NCBI GenBank assembly: GCA_009192285.1 | Contig: WBVU01000021.1 | Span: forward strand, 124,001-188,000 | Source: Morchella semilibera | Lineage: Eukaryota; Ascomycota; Pezizomycetes; Pezizales; Morchellaceae | DNA: 64,000 nucleotides | Direction: 5' to 3' | Shown: piece after piece, positions 30,879 through 41,499 of the stretch | Layout: the number at the start of each line of letters is the position of its first letter | How positions within the stretch are numbered: position 1 is the first letter of the stretch | Notes under the pieces: generated by a model | What the model was told of the DNA's origin: nothing | Database searches by the model: none | The model's input: only the letters and a program-made list of their open reading frames with translations | Program-made: the position numbers and the translations under genes

Positions 30879-31005
30879 GTTTCTGTTCATTATCGTCAAT
30901 AATGGGCGAGGGGGTTAAGCGGCGCGTCAACCGGTTGTACTCACATTTCTGTATTCGTCTAGCTGGGAGGATGATTCGAGCGAAATCTCACGATAGTTGT
31001 CTGTA

Positions 31006-31178
31006 TCTCTTTCGCTGGTGATTAAATGCTGCCAACTCTTGAGGGGCCACCTCCGGAACCGTGGCAACCATGTACCAGTTCTCAGAAGTACAGGCGGCGT
31101 ATTTCTGGGGAAATTCTCGGGTGCACGGTGCACTCTGCGGCCTCCTTAAATGTTGGCAGCTTCACCAGCAAAAGAGGT
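31006..31178. mobile_element. MITE inserted in the unit-6 promoter
   Basis: Inverted ends TCTCTTTCGCTGGTGA / TTCACCAGCAAAAGAG with TA at the insertion point. Unit 2 has the uninterrupted sequence CTGTATACAGAGGG at the same place, so insertion followed the duplication of the promoter. A relative lies at 42555-42680. Confidence 0.75.
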
Positions 31179-31388
31179 ATATACAGAGGGCTGTGTGTAG
31201 CGGTGATGGTTTTTATCCACCGGAGTGGGGATTGCCCCTCTATATACTCCCTGCTGTGGCTAGGTAACCCTTGGGAGAGTGTCGTGTGCCAGTGGTGTGG
31301 CCACTTTGTGACAGGACCTCAGTTTACTGTGCCTGTATTCTCCAGGCTTAACAAATGTCAAATGTGCCATGTGCCAGGTTTTGTCTAG
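31179..31388 (-). promoter_or_regulatory. Array promoter module, unit 6
   Basis: CCTAGACAAAACCTGGCACA, CATTTGTTAAG, GTGCCA/TGGCAC words, GGTTACCTAGCC, GAGTATATAG (TATA near 31240-31249), GGGGCAATCCCC and GATAAAAACCATCACCGCTA, almost identical to unit 2. Confidence 0.7.
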
Positions 31389-31394
31389 GAATAG

Positions 31395-31574
31395 AAAGAA
31401 ATGAGAAGTCCCAAAATCTACATATAATATATCACTTTTAATCACAATACTTAAAAATACGCTTGAAGACAATTTGAGTCTCTCTAATGCGTGCACAATG
31501 GTCTTGGGTGTTTTTATTTCTTGGGACTTTTCATTTGGACTTTTCTACAGGTGGTGGCTAAAAGACTCTAATCG
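31395..31574. repeat. AAGTCCCAA inverted-repeat element, copy 2
   Basis: Matches 8507-8700 over its whole length (ATGAGAAGTCCCAA ... TTCTTGGGACTTTTCAT, then GGTGGCTAAAAGACTCTAAT). Lies at the junction after unit 6. Confidence 0.6.
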
Positions 31575-31793
31575 TATCTGACGGCTTGTCAGGCCAAATT
31601 GCAACGAGGCACTCAAACCCTTTCTGGTAATCGTGATATAAACAGCGCAGTAAATGGAAATAATGATACAAACTGTCACGCGTGCCAAAAACTACCACCT
31701 GGATGTTTTGGGCGTTAGATTGATAATGTCACAACTTACCATAAAGGGTTTAAGTGCCTTGGATTGAAATCCGGCCTGACAAGCTATCAGATA
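31575..31793. mobile_element. TCTGATA-type MITE, copy at unit 6/7 junction
   Basis: 219 bp, ends TATCTGACGGCTTGTCAGGC / GGCCTGACAAGCTATCAGATA-type inversion of about 50 bp with CCCTTTCTGG/CCATAAAGGG inside. Complete copy. Confidence 0.8.
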
Positions 31794-32170
31794 GGCGCCT
31801 GGCGTCGCCCTAGACGAAACACATCTCCTAGTGGGTTTCACGTGACCTCACTCCCTTCGGTCGTACCCAGAGTACCGGGTATCCCCACTGCGTGGGGCCC
31901 CTCTTCTGTGTTTTTTTATAATAAAATAATAGATGAGATTGGATTCTCTCATCTTATCACTTGGTATTGTCTTGGCAAACATTTATTATTTATTATTACT
32001 AACTGGGGCATGCCCGTTGACGATGGTCGAATTGCTAAACGGCGTTATCCCCGTTGACAACGATAGGCGATTGGGCGGCGGGCATACTCATATTCTGAGC
32101 CCCAGTGGGACGCTTGCTGGATGATGACTCCGGATCTTTGGCGATGACGTCAAGTGGATGGTTGTGGCAC
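31794..32170 (-). repeat. Array 3' module and coding relic, unit 7
   Basis: CGCCCTAGACGAAACACATC, CCCTTCGGTCGTAC, CCCCACTGCGTGGGG, T-run and GAGATTGGATTCTCTCATCT follow the order of unit 3. Beyond it a minus frame ending near 32036 reads LASLCHNHPLDVIAKDPESS ... NGDNAV but is closed upstream. No promoter module is seen to the right, so this unit is degenerate or truncated. Confidence 0.45.
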
Positions 32171-32323
32171 AGTGATGCCAAGCCACGACCCACAGTTCAT
32201 AGAAGCCACCCAACTTTTGGAAGCAGCCAGATGAATACAGACTTCACCCCCACATCACCTCCCACCTACATTGAATTATACAGTCGAGCTTAGCTCTCCT
32301 TCATCAAATTTACAGCCACAACT

Positions 32324-32680
32324 ATGATTCCAAATGGGGATGCAAAGGTCCTGCATCGTGATAATGTCCTCACATGTCACGGTCACAATGTAGCCGCTCA
32401 AAAAGGCATCGATGACTGTACATCATGTTGGAGGCTCCGGCGCGTCGACTGGGAATGGTGCGTGATGGTTTTGATCGCCCCTGGCGAGCAGGAAATGGCT
32501 GCCACGCTTGACACCGGCAGTGATTCGGATGGTGTCATTAACGTCATCATGAGACCACTCGAGAGTCCGCCTTCTCCGGAGCAGCTTTGGTCGATGGTGG
32601 ACAGGCATTCGCTGTTGAGGTGGGCTTCTAAGTTCTATGATCTCCTGAATTGCGGGCTAACTGAGAGGAACCTGCTATAG
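32324..32680 (+). CDS. Hypothetical protein, 118 residues
   Basis: A single frame with protein-like composition (DWEWCVMVLIAPGEQEMAAT; SPPSPEQLWSMVDRHSLLRW). No family recognised and no clear promoter. It could be part of a longer spliced gene. Confidence 0.3.
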   Translation: MIPNGDAKVLHRDNVLTCHGHNVAAQKGIDDCTSCWRLRRVDWEWCVMVLIAPGEQEMAATLDTGSDSDGVINVIMRPLESPPSPEQLWSMVDRHSLLRWASKFYDLLNCGLTERNLL

Positions 32681-32689
32681 GCACCCCCC

Positions 32690-33289
32690 CATTGTCCACA
32701 CACGCATTCAAAGTTGTGCAAAGCCAGATATGTCCATGGTTATCGCAGGGATGGTTCCGTTGCCGGAGACCATGCAGAATGTGGCATGTGTGCCAACTGA
32801 TAGTGTGGATGATGCTCGATTGAGGTGGATGCTTGATTACAGAGAAGACTAGGATTGAGGAGTGAACCATATCTTTCTTCTGAGGATGGTAGTTTGCTCT
32901 TATCCGATATCTCTACATTCAGTAAATGTTATTTTATACTGAAAATTCTCTTTCCTCTGTTGAGAGCGTGACCATCGAGCACCTGAGTAAACCCTCCTCC
33001 TATCGGCACCAGTCTCTGCTGCAGAAACTGCGCTAAGGCTGAGTCTATAATTAGCTAATTGCCACTGTTTATCATATTGTCTTAATCCCTATCGTGGTCG
33101 TGCATTAACAACCTCATCAAGAAGCCCATATTAACCTCATTTTAGAAGTAGGTTGTACTTACACCGCGATATCTCAATATCTTAGAACATATATATGAAC
33201 CCTAACCCTTGTTCTCAACATGTTAAACTTTTTAACAACGGGTAGGCTCATGTGCCCGCCTGGGTGCTGTGGGTAATACCTTACTATTA
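32690..33289. other. Intergenic, no gene recognised
   Basis: About 600 bp with an AACCCTAACCCTT tract near 33190; no gene seen. Confidence 0.35.
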
Positions 33290-34328
33290 CAGTACAATCT
33301 CGCTATAAGGATATGTAAATGTGACATGGCGGGATCGAAGTATGTCCTTATAGGTGTATTATAGACAACCGAGTGATATTTCATGATCTTCGAAGAGAGG
33401 AAGGCAAATGACCGAGTTTAGCAAGGAAAGGGATAGGCCAAAGAACTTTATGAATAGTGCATAACTACCTCTCACCATTTTTCTAAACCCACCATGATCA
33501 ATAAGATTTGTTTGTGCCTGCTTTCCCATCTATATTAGCGATTCTCTTTGCCTCCATTAATCTTTTAACCCGACGCATTATAGTAGTGACTGATGATTGA
33601 TCTGATTCCTGTTGCTGAACATATAATCCCACAGCCTCTAGGTGCTTAATTGCCTCTTTAGAAGAGACAATTGCCTTTGGTCTTTCAGGCTCTTCTAGTT
33701 TATTCTGAGGTGAGTCCCATCAACACTCTTAGTTCCTATATGTGTAAGAGCGGCCATAAATGACAGTATAGATACCTATAGAATATTTGCGGGTGCTTAC
33801 ATCAGTAAAAACAGCGCTGTCCTCAACACGTTCATCAGATCAATATTAGGTTGAATGAAGCTGCCCTGTTCAAGAACATTCAAACCTCTTTCCACTGAAG
33901 TGGTAGGCCAAACTAGGTGGAAATTAAAGGTCTGGATTTGTTTGTGCTACACTTGGTACAATAGTGGTTGAGAGGTACGATGGCAGCTCATAGAATTTGA
34001 CCGTACTCTCCCGGAAGTAGTTATAGATTGTAGATGGTTTAATATCATGATTCCATGCTCCAAGCCCATCTAAGTAATCTTGGGTGGTACCTGTCCGACC
34101 TCCAGTTTCTCCGTACCGTATTCCTGAGCCGCGAGGTATTGCGGCTAAGAACATAAACCTAACCCTACTCCATTTATAAGGATACCCATACAAATATTTC
34201 ACATATCTTCAGGATATCCTTATAGCATAATATCCTATTTCCACACCAAAAAGGACCCGGCAGCCCAGCCGGTATTCTTATAGGCTATATATCCTTATAA
34301 ACGATATCCTTATAGCGAGATTGTACTG
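33290..34328 (-). mobile_element. Pogo/Tigger-type element, internally deleted
   Basis: 1,039 bp with perfect 25-bp inverted ends beginning CAGTACAATCTCGCTATAAG and TA outside each end. The minus strand keeps transposase pieces: AWNHDIKPSTIYNYFRESTV (33924-34202 frame) and IKHLEAVGLYVQQQESDQSS with IMRRVKRLMEAKR (about 33500-33700), which resemble the C-terminal region of pogo/Tigger transposases. The catalytic core is missing, so it is non-autonomous; perfect ends suggest fairly recent movement by a related transposase. Confidence 0.8.
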
Positions 34329-34329
34329 T

Positions 34330-35570
34330 AATACAAACAGCCCTGCCCGTATGCTCACCGACCTTCCACCCTGGAAATGTTCTACTGGACGCACCCAATG
34401 TAGAGCCCCTCAATGGCACAGCCCACGATATAACCTTCTCCGACTAGTAGCTGCCATAATGATACCCCGATTTCCATCACTGGAAGTCGCTTTAGCGCGG
34501 TGGTGCACTTTCCTAGATATTCAACCCCAGCCAACGATACAAACCACGGCCACTATAACAACCGCCACCGCCACAACTACGGTGACTATAATGACAACGA
34601 CTGCTTACGGTCACTACGACCACTGACCAGTATTATAACAAGTCTTGGGGTGGGGTTCAGGCGGAGATGGGGTGAGCAGTAATATCACGTGACCGCATTG
34701 AAGGCGAGTGATATTTGATGATTGGGACATGTTAAGGCAGTCATCAGTGAGGGAGACGTGCCTAGGATATATCTGAACGTGTAGGGGTAATGTAATGTGT
34801 GTATGGAAACTCTTTTTTACTCTTTTCTCTGGGTGTTACTAAAAGGGTGGCTAATATCCCAAGGTGACGGTCCCTTGGTCATGGGCTTGTTGTGGGATCT
34901 GCCCCCTGTGTTGTGGGATCAACATATAATCACCCTTTCATCAAAAGACAGCTTTACCGCACCCACACCGCTCAAATTGCGAGGAAACCCCTTAATCCAA
35001 TTCCAATTATTCGAGATATGGCCATTCCTCAAGTATTGGTGCTTGAGCTCCGAGCCTGGGAGCCAGTCACTGATTCAAGATTTATATTATTTCTATTAAG
35101 ATATAATATTGCATTGTGTTTTTACACGTGGGTTTATCTGTTCCTGCGCTTTGAATCTACTATATCAAAGACTGTGACCCAGCTGCTCTAGGAGGTATAA
35201 TCCACCATCACCCACTGATTACAAGATTCTGAGACCCGTCTGGCTCAAGAGAGCAGCCAGGAAAGGTCTGCGATCCAGGCGCCCTAGCGTGACCATGGCC
35301 GGCGAACCACCTTCCCCTTCCCCAGGCAATACCCCATCAATTTGGGCACTGTAGAATCCATGATATTCTGTTTCAGTTAGTTTATGTTATATGGTAGAAA
35401 ATTAAAAATAACTTACTTGTGGTTTTTTGTTGGTAATCCGGATCCTATAAAAGAGTTAGGGCAAGTAGGATTTAAATATCATGACCAAGTCAGCAAGGGT
35501 TGACCCTACTTGCTATCGAGGGGGCCGGGGGGGGGGTGATCTCAGTGACCTCTTAGCGGAATAAGATGCT
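34330..35570. other. Intergenic, degenerate coding pieces
   Basis: Short frames only. A CACTATAACAACCGCCACCG-type ACN repeat at about 34540-34620 and a G9 tract near 35530. No gene supported. Confidence 0.3.
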
Positions 35571-35574
35571 TGTA

Positions 35575-35900
35575 GGCCAAAGATACAGTCTCCGCGTGCT
35601 AAACATGGATATAGACATGTCAACGATATCTCATGTCTCTCTATAAGAGCTGATAGCCAAACCTGAAAAAGTCCGCCACCACTTGGAAGTGTAGCTTCTT
35701 AACTGGTATCTCAGTGGGTTTTTTGATAAATCTGGGTGTATAGGTGGCTAAAAATATAGTCTCCGCGTGCTAGATATGTATATGGATATGTCACCGATGT
35801 CTTGTGACTTCCCACGAGTACTGGGTAGCCAAAGCTGAAAAAACCTGCCACCGCTTTTGGCTGTAGGTTCCTGACTAGTATTTCAGTGGGTTTTTGATAT
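35575..35900. repeat. Direct repeat, two units of about 170 bp
   Basis: Both units start with AGTCTCCGCGTGCTA and end with TATCTCAGTGGGTTTTT-type sequence; identity is moderate with several differences. Non-coding. Confidence 0.65.
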
Positions 35901-36454
35901 TCAGAGTAGTCTTTTTGGGCCCTTGCTAAGAACGGAAGAAAGGAGAAGCTGTGACGAGAATGAATTTGCCGATGTGTGACGATATTTGCTCTAAAGGAAA
36001 AGGGACGAGACTTTTGCGTCAAAAGAATCACCAATGTAGGTTATATCCCTCTATAACAATTGTATCCGGCGCAATAACCATGACCGATGCTCAAAACACT
36101 CCAGTGATAGTAGAAAGAGAGTCATCAATCTTATAGATTCTGAAATAGAAGAGGTTGAAGCACCTACCTCGGGTTCATCTCTAAAGAAATATTTAAAAAC
36201 GCTTGAGTCAAGGCCCGAGCCAATGGATGAAAGGAAGGAAAGAAGGGCGGAAAGCTTGGCAACTCTGTAAGAATTGATGAGAAGGAAGAAGAGTTTGACT
36301 TTTGAGACCATTGGGGTTGATAAATTAATCTACAATTTTATTTCAAAAGCTAATTTAACTGAATTCATACATTTTATTTGACCTGACCCGACATGCTCCC
36401 AATACCCGTTCTCCTACACAATAAAATAATTGTTTGCACGTAGAAACCTAACCC

Positions 36455-36799
36455 TTGATTTCCGGATACAGACCACAGTTGCAGGCCATGCCCATTCCCA
36501 GATCCTTCTCACCCACAGCACGTCCGATGCCGACCATCTCTCAACCTCAACTCCTCCTCTCCACACCTGCTAAGTGGATCTCCTCAAGTTCTTCACCACA
36601 AAATCTTATCCAGGTATTGAACCCTAACCCTGACTTTTTAGCAAACCAGGCTGACATCTTGCAATTGATTGTCCAATACCACCAACTCCACGATGAGCAG
36701 AGCAGTGCAGAGCAGGGGAGAACAGGACGTGGAGCAGCAGCAGCTACCAGCATACCCCCACCTGTGAGTCACACTGCTCCTTTCTTGTACTGCAGCTAA
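36455..36799 (+). CDS. Hypothetical Ser/Pro/Gln-rich protein
   Basis: 114 codons with a plausible helical part (FLANQADILQLIVQYHQLHD). An AACCCTAACCCTGA tract lies inside the frame, which weakens the case for a real gene. No family recognised. Confidence 0.2.
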   Translation: MISGYRPQLQAMPIPRSFSPTARPMPTISQPQLLLSTPAKWISSSSSPQNLIQVLNPNPDFLANQADILQLIVQYHQLHDEQSSAEQGRTGRGAAAATSIPPPVSHTAPFLYCS

Positions 36800-37413
36800 T
36801 GCTTTCGATGATATGCAGCATCCCCACCTCCACTCGTCGAGTATCTACTCTAGAGTATTCAACACAGGACTACATAACAAAGCCACGAACCAGAAGCCCA
36901 CGCTGGGAACATGTCATATGTATCATCCACAACACATTCGGCCAGTGCTAGAGAAGAGAATCCTGCAGACCTCAAACAACGGCGACCGGCGATGATCAAA
37001 AGAGGCAGCTGCGGTACCATCCCGGACGAGCTTGACCTAGAAGAGCACTCCCTACAGCCTCGAGAATAATCTGGCCAACCAGACTCTCTGCCCCCTCTTG
37101 ACCCTAACCCACGTGTATTGGCTGCCTGAAAGATGCATGCAGGTGGAAGAACTTACACGTCAAACCGGAGTCACGATCATAATAATGATTATAATATAAT
37201 AATAATAACCATCATAACAAGGTCAATACGCGTAAACAGACCTCAACACCAATCTATACCACATATCCTCTTATTTCTATAATATACGGTGCCAGCAGTA
37301 CGAACCCACCACGGTCAAGATGGGCACCTGGGCAGAAGTAGTCGCGAAAACACTGCCCCGTAATAGCTCCGGCCAGTGGCGAGAGCCAGCCGACTGGCAA
37401 CAGCCCGAACGCG

Positions 37414-40400
37414 GTGGGGCCGGAGAGAGACTCGCGGCGTGGGAGAGCCCCAACTGGCCCCAGCGGCACCACCCGCCCAGCACGCACCACCACTAACACA
37501 ACCACTACCGGCACCCGCCCAGCACCACGGGCCATTACCCACCCCTCCAATTCGGACTGGGGCTCCCGGATCGAACAAGCCCGCTCCTCCGGTCCCACAG
37601 GCAACGGCGACCGCCACCACTCCCCTCAAACAGCGTCACGATACGTCCCAGCAGAGGACCAACGGGTTGGCGCCTCGCTACAAGACCGTGGTTGGGCACC
37701 GCGGGGGGGCCGCGGGAGAGGGCCACGAGGCGGTCGCTGGAGGGCACCGCGGGGGGACCGCGGGAGGGCACCACCCAGAATGGCACGCGAAGAGCGAAAC
37801 ACCCCGGCGGGGGATAGACATCGCGCGAGCCCGCAACCGGCGTCGGGCACCCTAGGCAGCGAGGAACCGCCGGCGACAGCGCGGCCAGGTGTGCAACTAC
37901 GACGGGCAGAGGGCAGCCCGCCGGTGGTGGATGATGCACCGCCAGCACCAGCGCCGGAACCAGAACCCAAATCAAAACCAGAAACAGAAGAACAAGAACA
38001 AGGGCAAGAACAAGAGCGAGCACCCTCGCCGGCATTGGAGCTAGGACTAGAACCAGAATCAGCTCCGGCATCAATACCAGCACCTGCGCCTGTGCCAGCA
38101 CCAGCACCAGCATCAACATATCCGGCATCACATTCTGCGTCAGCGCCAGAACTAGAAACGCCATTAGCACCTGTACCAGTGCCAGTGCCTACATCAGCAC
38201 TGGTACCGTCACAGGCCTCCTATATGTGGTGGTCAGAGTATTACCGGATGGCGGGGCGGCTGGGTAGGCTCTGTTATGATTATAATAGCTTCTCCCAGCT
38301 CCCACCTGCGCCAGTCCCCGCCTGGAAGCAGCACCCCGTCCTCGGCCACCACCCGCACCAGCACCAGAACTACTATCCTTACGACCCTCCCCCGGCCGTG
38401 GATGTAAGGGATGATGAGTCGACCCCCGGTGAGCTGTCGGATGACCAGTTAGCCATCAATGAGTGGGTGGAGTCACAACATGACGAGTTGACTTACGATG
38501 AATGGCTGGAGGGCCTCAATGAGGATCAGAGGGACATTGATTTGCAGCAGTTGGCCTTGGATGAATGGCTTGAGTGGCTGAGGGGCTCCGGTAAGAGATT
38601 AAGGGACTACGGAAAGCAGCAGGCAGCAATAACACGGGGATCTGAGAAGCTGGATGACCGACTTGGCCGGCTCCGTTCCACGTCAGAGCCCGGAATACGC
38701 GCGAGCTCGGCCGTAGCACCCCGTCCTCGGCCACCACCCGCACCCTCACCCGTACGAGAACCAACCTCGGCACCACAGCCAGAACCAGAACCAGAACCAG
38801 AGCCGCAACTAGAACCAGAGCCGGAACCGGAACCAGAGCCGCTAGTTAGGGTTCCAGAGCTGGAACCAGAACCAGAACCAGAGTCGTTAGTTAGGGTTCC
38901 AGAGCCGCAACCAGACCGAGAGCCGGAACCGGAACCAGAGCCGCAACCGGAACCAGAGCCGCAACCGGAACCAGAGCCGGAACCAGAGCCAGAGCCGGAG
39001 CCAGAACCAGAGCCGTTAGTTAGGGTTCCAGAGCCGGGACCGCAACCAGAACCGGAACCAGAACCAGAGCCGCAATTCTCACAGGCCCCTGCGACCGCGG
39101 CCGCCAGGGATGAACAACAACTAGCCTTAGATGAGAGGCCGAGGGACTTTGATGGGCTGCCATTGACCTTCAATGAGCGGCCAGGGAGTCCGCCGGTGGT
39201 GGCTGCTGAGGCGCCGGCATTAATACCTGCGACAGAACTAGAACTAGCACCCCCACAGGATCTCCTGGCCATGCCCCCAAGCAATGAAAGATTTACCCTC
39301 GGTGGGCGGCTGACCGCGGTGGGACCGGAGCTTGAGCAGCTGGATAATCCGGCGGTGGAGGCTCCTATACCGCCCGCATTGGCACCAGCAACAGAGCACT
39401 CACCAGCCCCTCCCACCGCCGCTGCGAGCGATGGCCAGGGGGCCTTCATGGAGCGGATGAGGGCCCACGAGTGGTTTGTGAAGGCCTATGATGAGCGGTT
39501 CAGGGCCCACCATGAGAGGGTGAGGAACTGGGGAAGAGGGCTTAACAGTCCCAATGAACAACCTGGCCAACTCCAGCCCGCACCCGCACCCGCACCCGCA
39601 CCCGCACCCGCACCCGCACTCAAACCGGCACCAGAACCGGAACTAGAACCCCCACAGGGCCTTCCGGCAACCGCTTTAGGTGATGGAGAGTTGACCCTCA
39701 GTATCCCGCTGGCTGCAATGGGACGGGGGCTTGAACAATTGGATACTCCAGCGGTGGTGGCTGCTATACTACCCGTAATGGCACCTGCACCAGAAGCAGA
39801 ACCCCCACAGGCCCCTCCGGCCACGGCTTCGAGAGATGAGCAGTTACCCCTCGCTCAGCAGGTGGCAGCAACGATACAGGAGCTTGAGCTACTGCAAGCC
39901 GTACTTAGCCGGCTCCAGCCCGCGCCGGGCCCCGGGGGACGCCCGAGCGCGCCCGCAGCACCCTGTCCTCGGCCATCACCCGCGCCCGCACCCCCACCAG
40001 AACCGGCACCAGCACCAGCACTAGTACCAGTACCAGAACCAGACCCGGCACCAGTACGAGTACAATCGCCAGAGCCAGCAAAAACACCTTCAGAGGCCCC
40101 CGCGCCCGCACCCCCACCAGAACCGGCACCAGCACCAGAATTAGTACTACCAGCACCAGAGCCAGAACTGGCACTAGTACGAGAACAATCACCAGAGCCA
40201 GCAAAAACACCCTCAGAGGCCCTCGCGCCCGCACCCCCACCAGAACCGGCACCAGCACCAGAATTAGTACTACCAGCACCAGAACCAGAACCGGTACCAG
40301 TACGAGAACAATCACCAGAGCCAGCAAAAACACCCTCAGAGACCCCCCCGCCCACGGGTGCAAGGGATGAAGGATCGACACCCCCTGTGTGGCCAGATTA

Positions 40401-41499
40401 TGTCTTCCCAGCCGATGATCGGCTGGAGCGGCCGGATGGCGGGTCGTCCTCCGATGAGCTGTCGGATGGCGGGTCCGATGAGCTGTCGGATGGCGGGATG
40501 GGCATCAATGAGCGGCTGGAGAGTCTGCCTATGGTGTTCATCGCGCAGTTCGCACTAGCACCGTCTTACGCGCCTCCGCCTGCACCAGAATCATCACAAG
40601 AGCCCGCACCAATACCACTACCGGCATTAGTACCCGCACCTGCACCACCAGAACTAGAAGCAGGGCCAGCACCTGAATCTCATCCTCTGGTCATGGCTTT
40701 ATGGGGTTTAGAGCTGCAGCTCGGTGTGCGGAGGGCTCTCCTACGGCGGTTAATGACCCAAGGTAAGCGGCGGGTAGGGGTGGTGTCTAGGCAGCGAGAT
40801 GTTCGTATCAGCTGGCGCCGGTTTGCCCCCAGCCGCCAACCGTCTCTAAGCCTAGCCGTAGGACTCCGCCCCAAGCCACGACCCGCTCGGCGGTCCCAGC
40901 CCGCACCTCCCACGCGCCCACTACACGCGCCTGCACCTAGGCTCCGCCGAGGCGGTACCAATTCCATCTCGGCACCACCAACCCATATCACACCCGTCAG
41001 CGCCCCTGGCCTAAACGGTGGTGCTCCGGTTTACTATAATCCCGGCAATGCCGCTCCCGCGTTAGCACCACCGCCCCCCGCCGCGCAGGGGGCAGACATG
41101 CAGCCCCAGGAGGAGATCATTGGACTACTATATCAATCCATGGAGCCCGGACTAGACGAGCATGAACAGCGGCAGCTATTAGCACTAGCGGGCAAGGAGA
41201 TGCAGCGCCAGCTGGGGACGGAGCCAAGGGAGGTGGGCCAATGTGTGACTTGCTTTGAGCCGACTGCGGATATAGTGCTGATGCCGTGTAGGCATCTGGT
41301 GTTGTGTGCTGTGAGTACCTCTTCCTGGTGAGGGGTGAGTATGGCTAACTTGTGGGTGGTGTAGGGGTGTTGTGGGGAGATGGGGATTGAGGCGCAGGGG
41401 GTGCCCGGAAGGAGAGAGGTGCCATGTCCGATATGTAAGTCGGTGGTGACTGATCGGGTATGTTCCACCATGTGCCAGCGGGATTATCGCAGATTTTGA
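37414..41499 (+). CDS. RING-finger protein with very long Pro/Glu/Ala-rich N-terminus
   Basis: The frame from 37414 to the donor GTGAGT at about 41311 encodes about 1,300 residues. A 50-60 nt intron ending GTGTAG joins exon 2 (to TGA at 41497-41499). Together they form a C-terminal C3HC4 RING: CVTCF...[13 protein letters not shown] | GCCGEM...[10 protein letters not shown], the zinc-binding pattern of E3 ubiquitin ligases. The rest is low complexity: PEPEPE runs (about residues 450-550), APAPAP runs, three 41-residue repeats (39976-40345), and repeated [13 protein letters not shown].. segments. One Trp/Tyr-containing segment ([20 protein letters not shown]) stands out near residue 270. An alternative start, [13 protein letters not shown] at 37319, is in another frame and would need an intron. 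Likely an E3 ligase with a disordered arm; substrates unknown. Confidence 0.75.
39976..40345 (+). repeat. 123-bp coding repeat, three units
   Basis: CAGAGCCAGCAAAAACACC recurs at 40071, 40194 and 40317, a 123-bp (41-codon) period. Each unit encodes [15 protein letters not shown] ... [13 protein letters not shown]. Very similar units point to recent expansion or homogenisation. Confidence 0.85.

Noticed and set aside
37535-38170. 211-codon minus frame opposite the RING gene
   Set aside because: Shadow of the Pro/Ala/Glu-rich plus-strand repeats; composition is Leu/Val repeats with no motif.
38607-39449. 280-codon minus frame rich in GSGSGS
   Set aside because: Exact complement of PEPEPE coding repeats in the RING gene.
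39855-40381. Minus frames over the 123-bp repeats
   Set aside because: Shadow of the plus-strand coding repeats.
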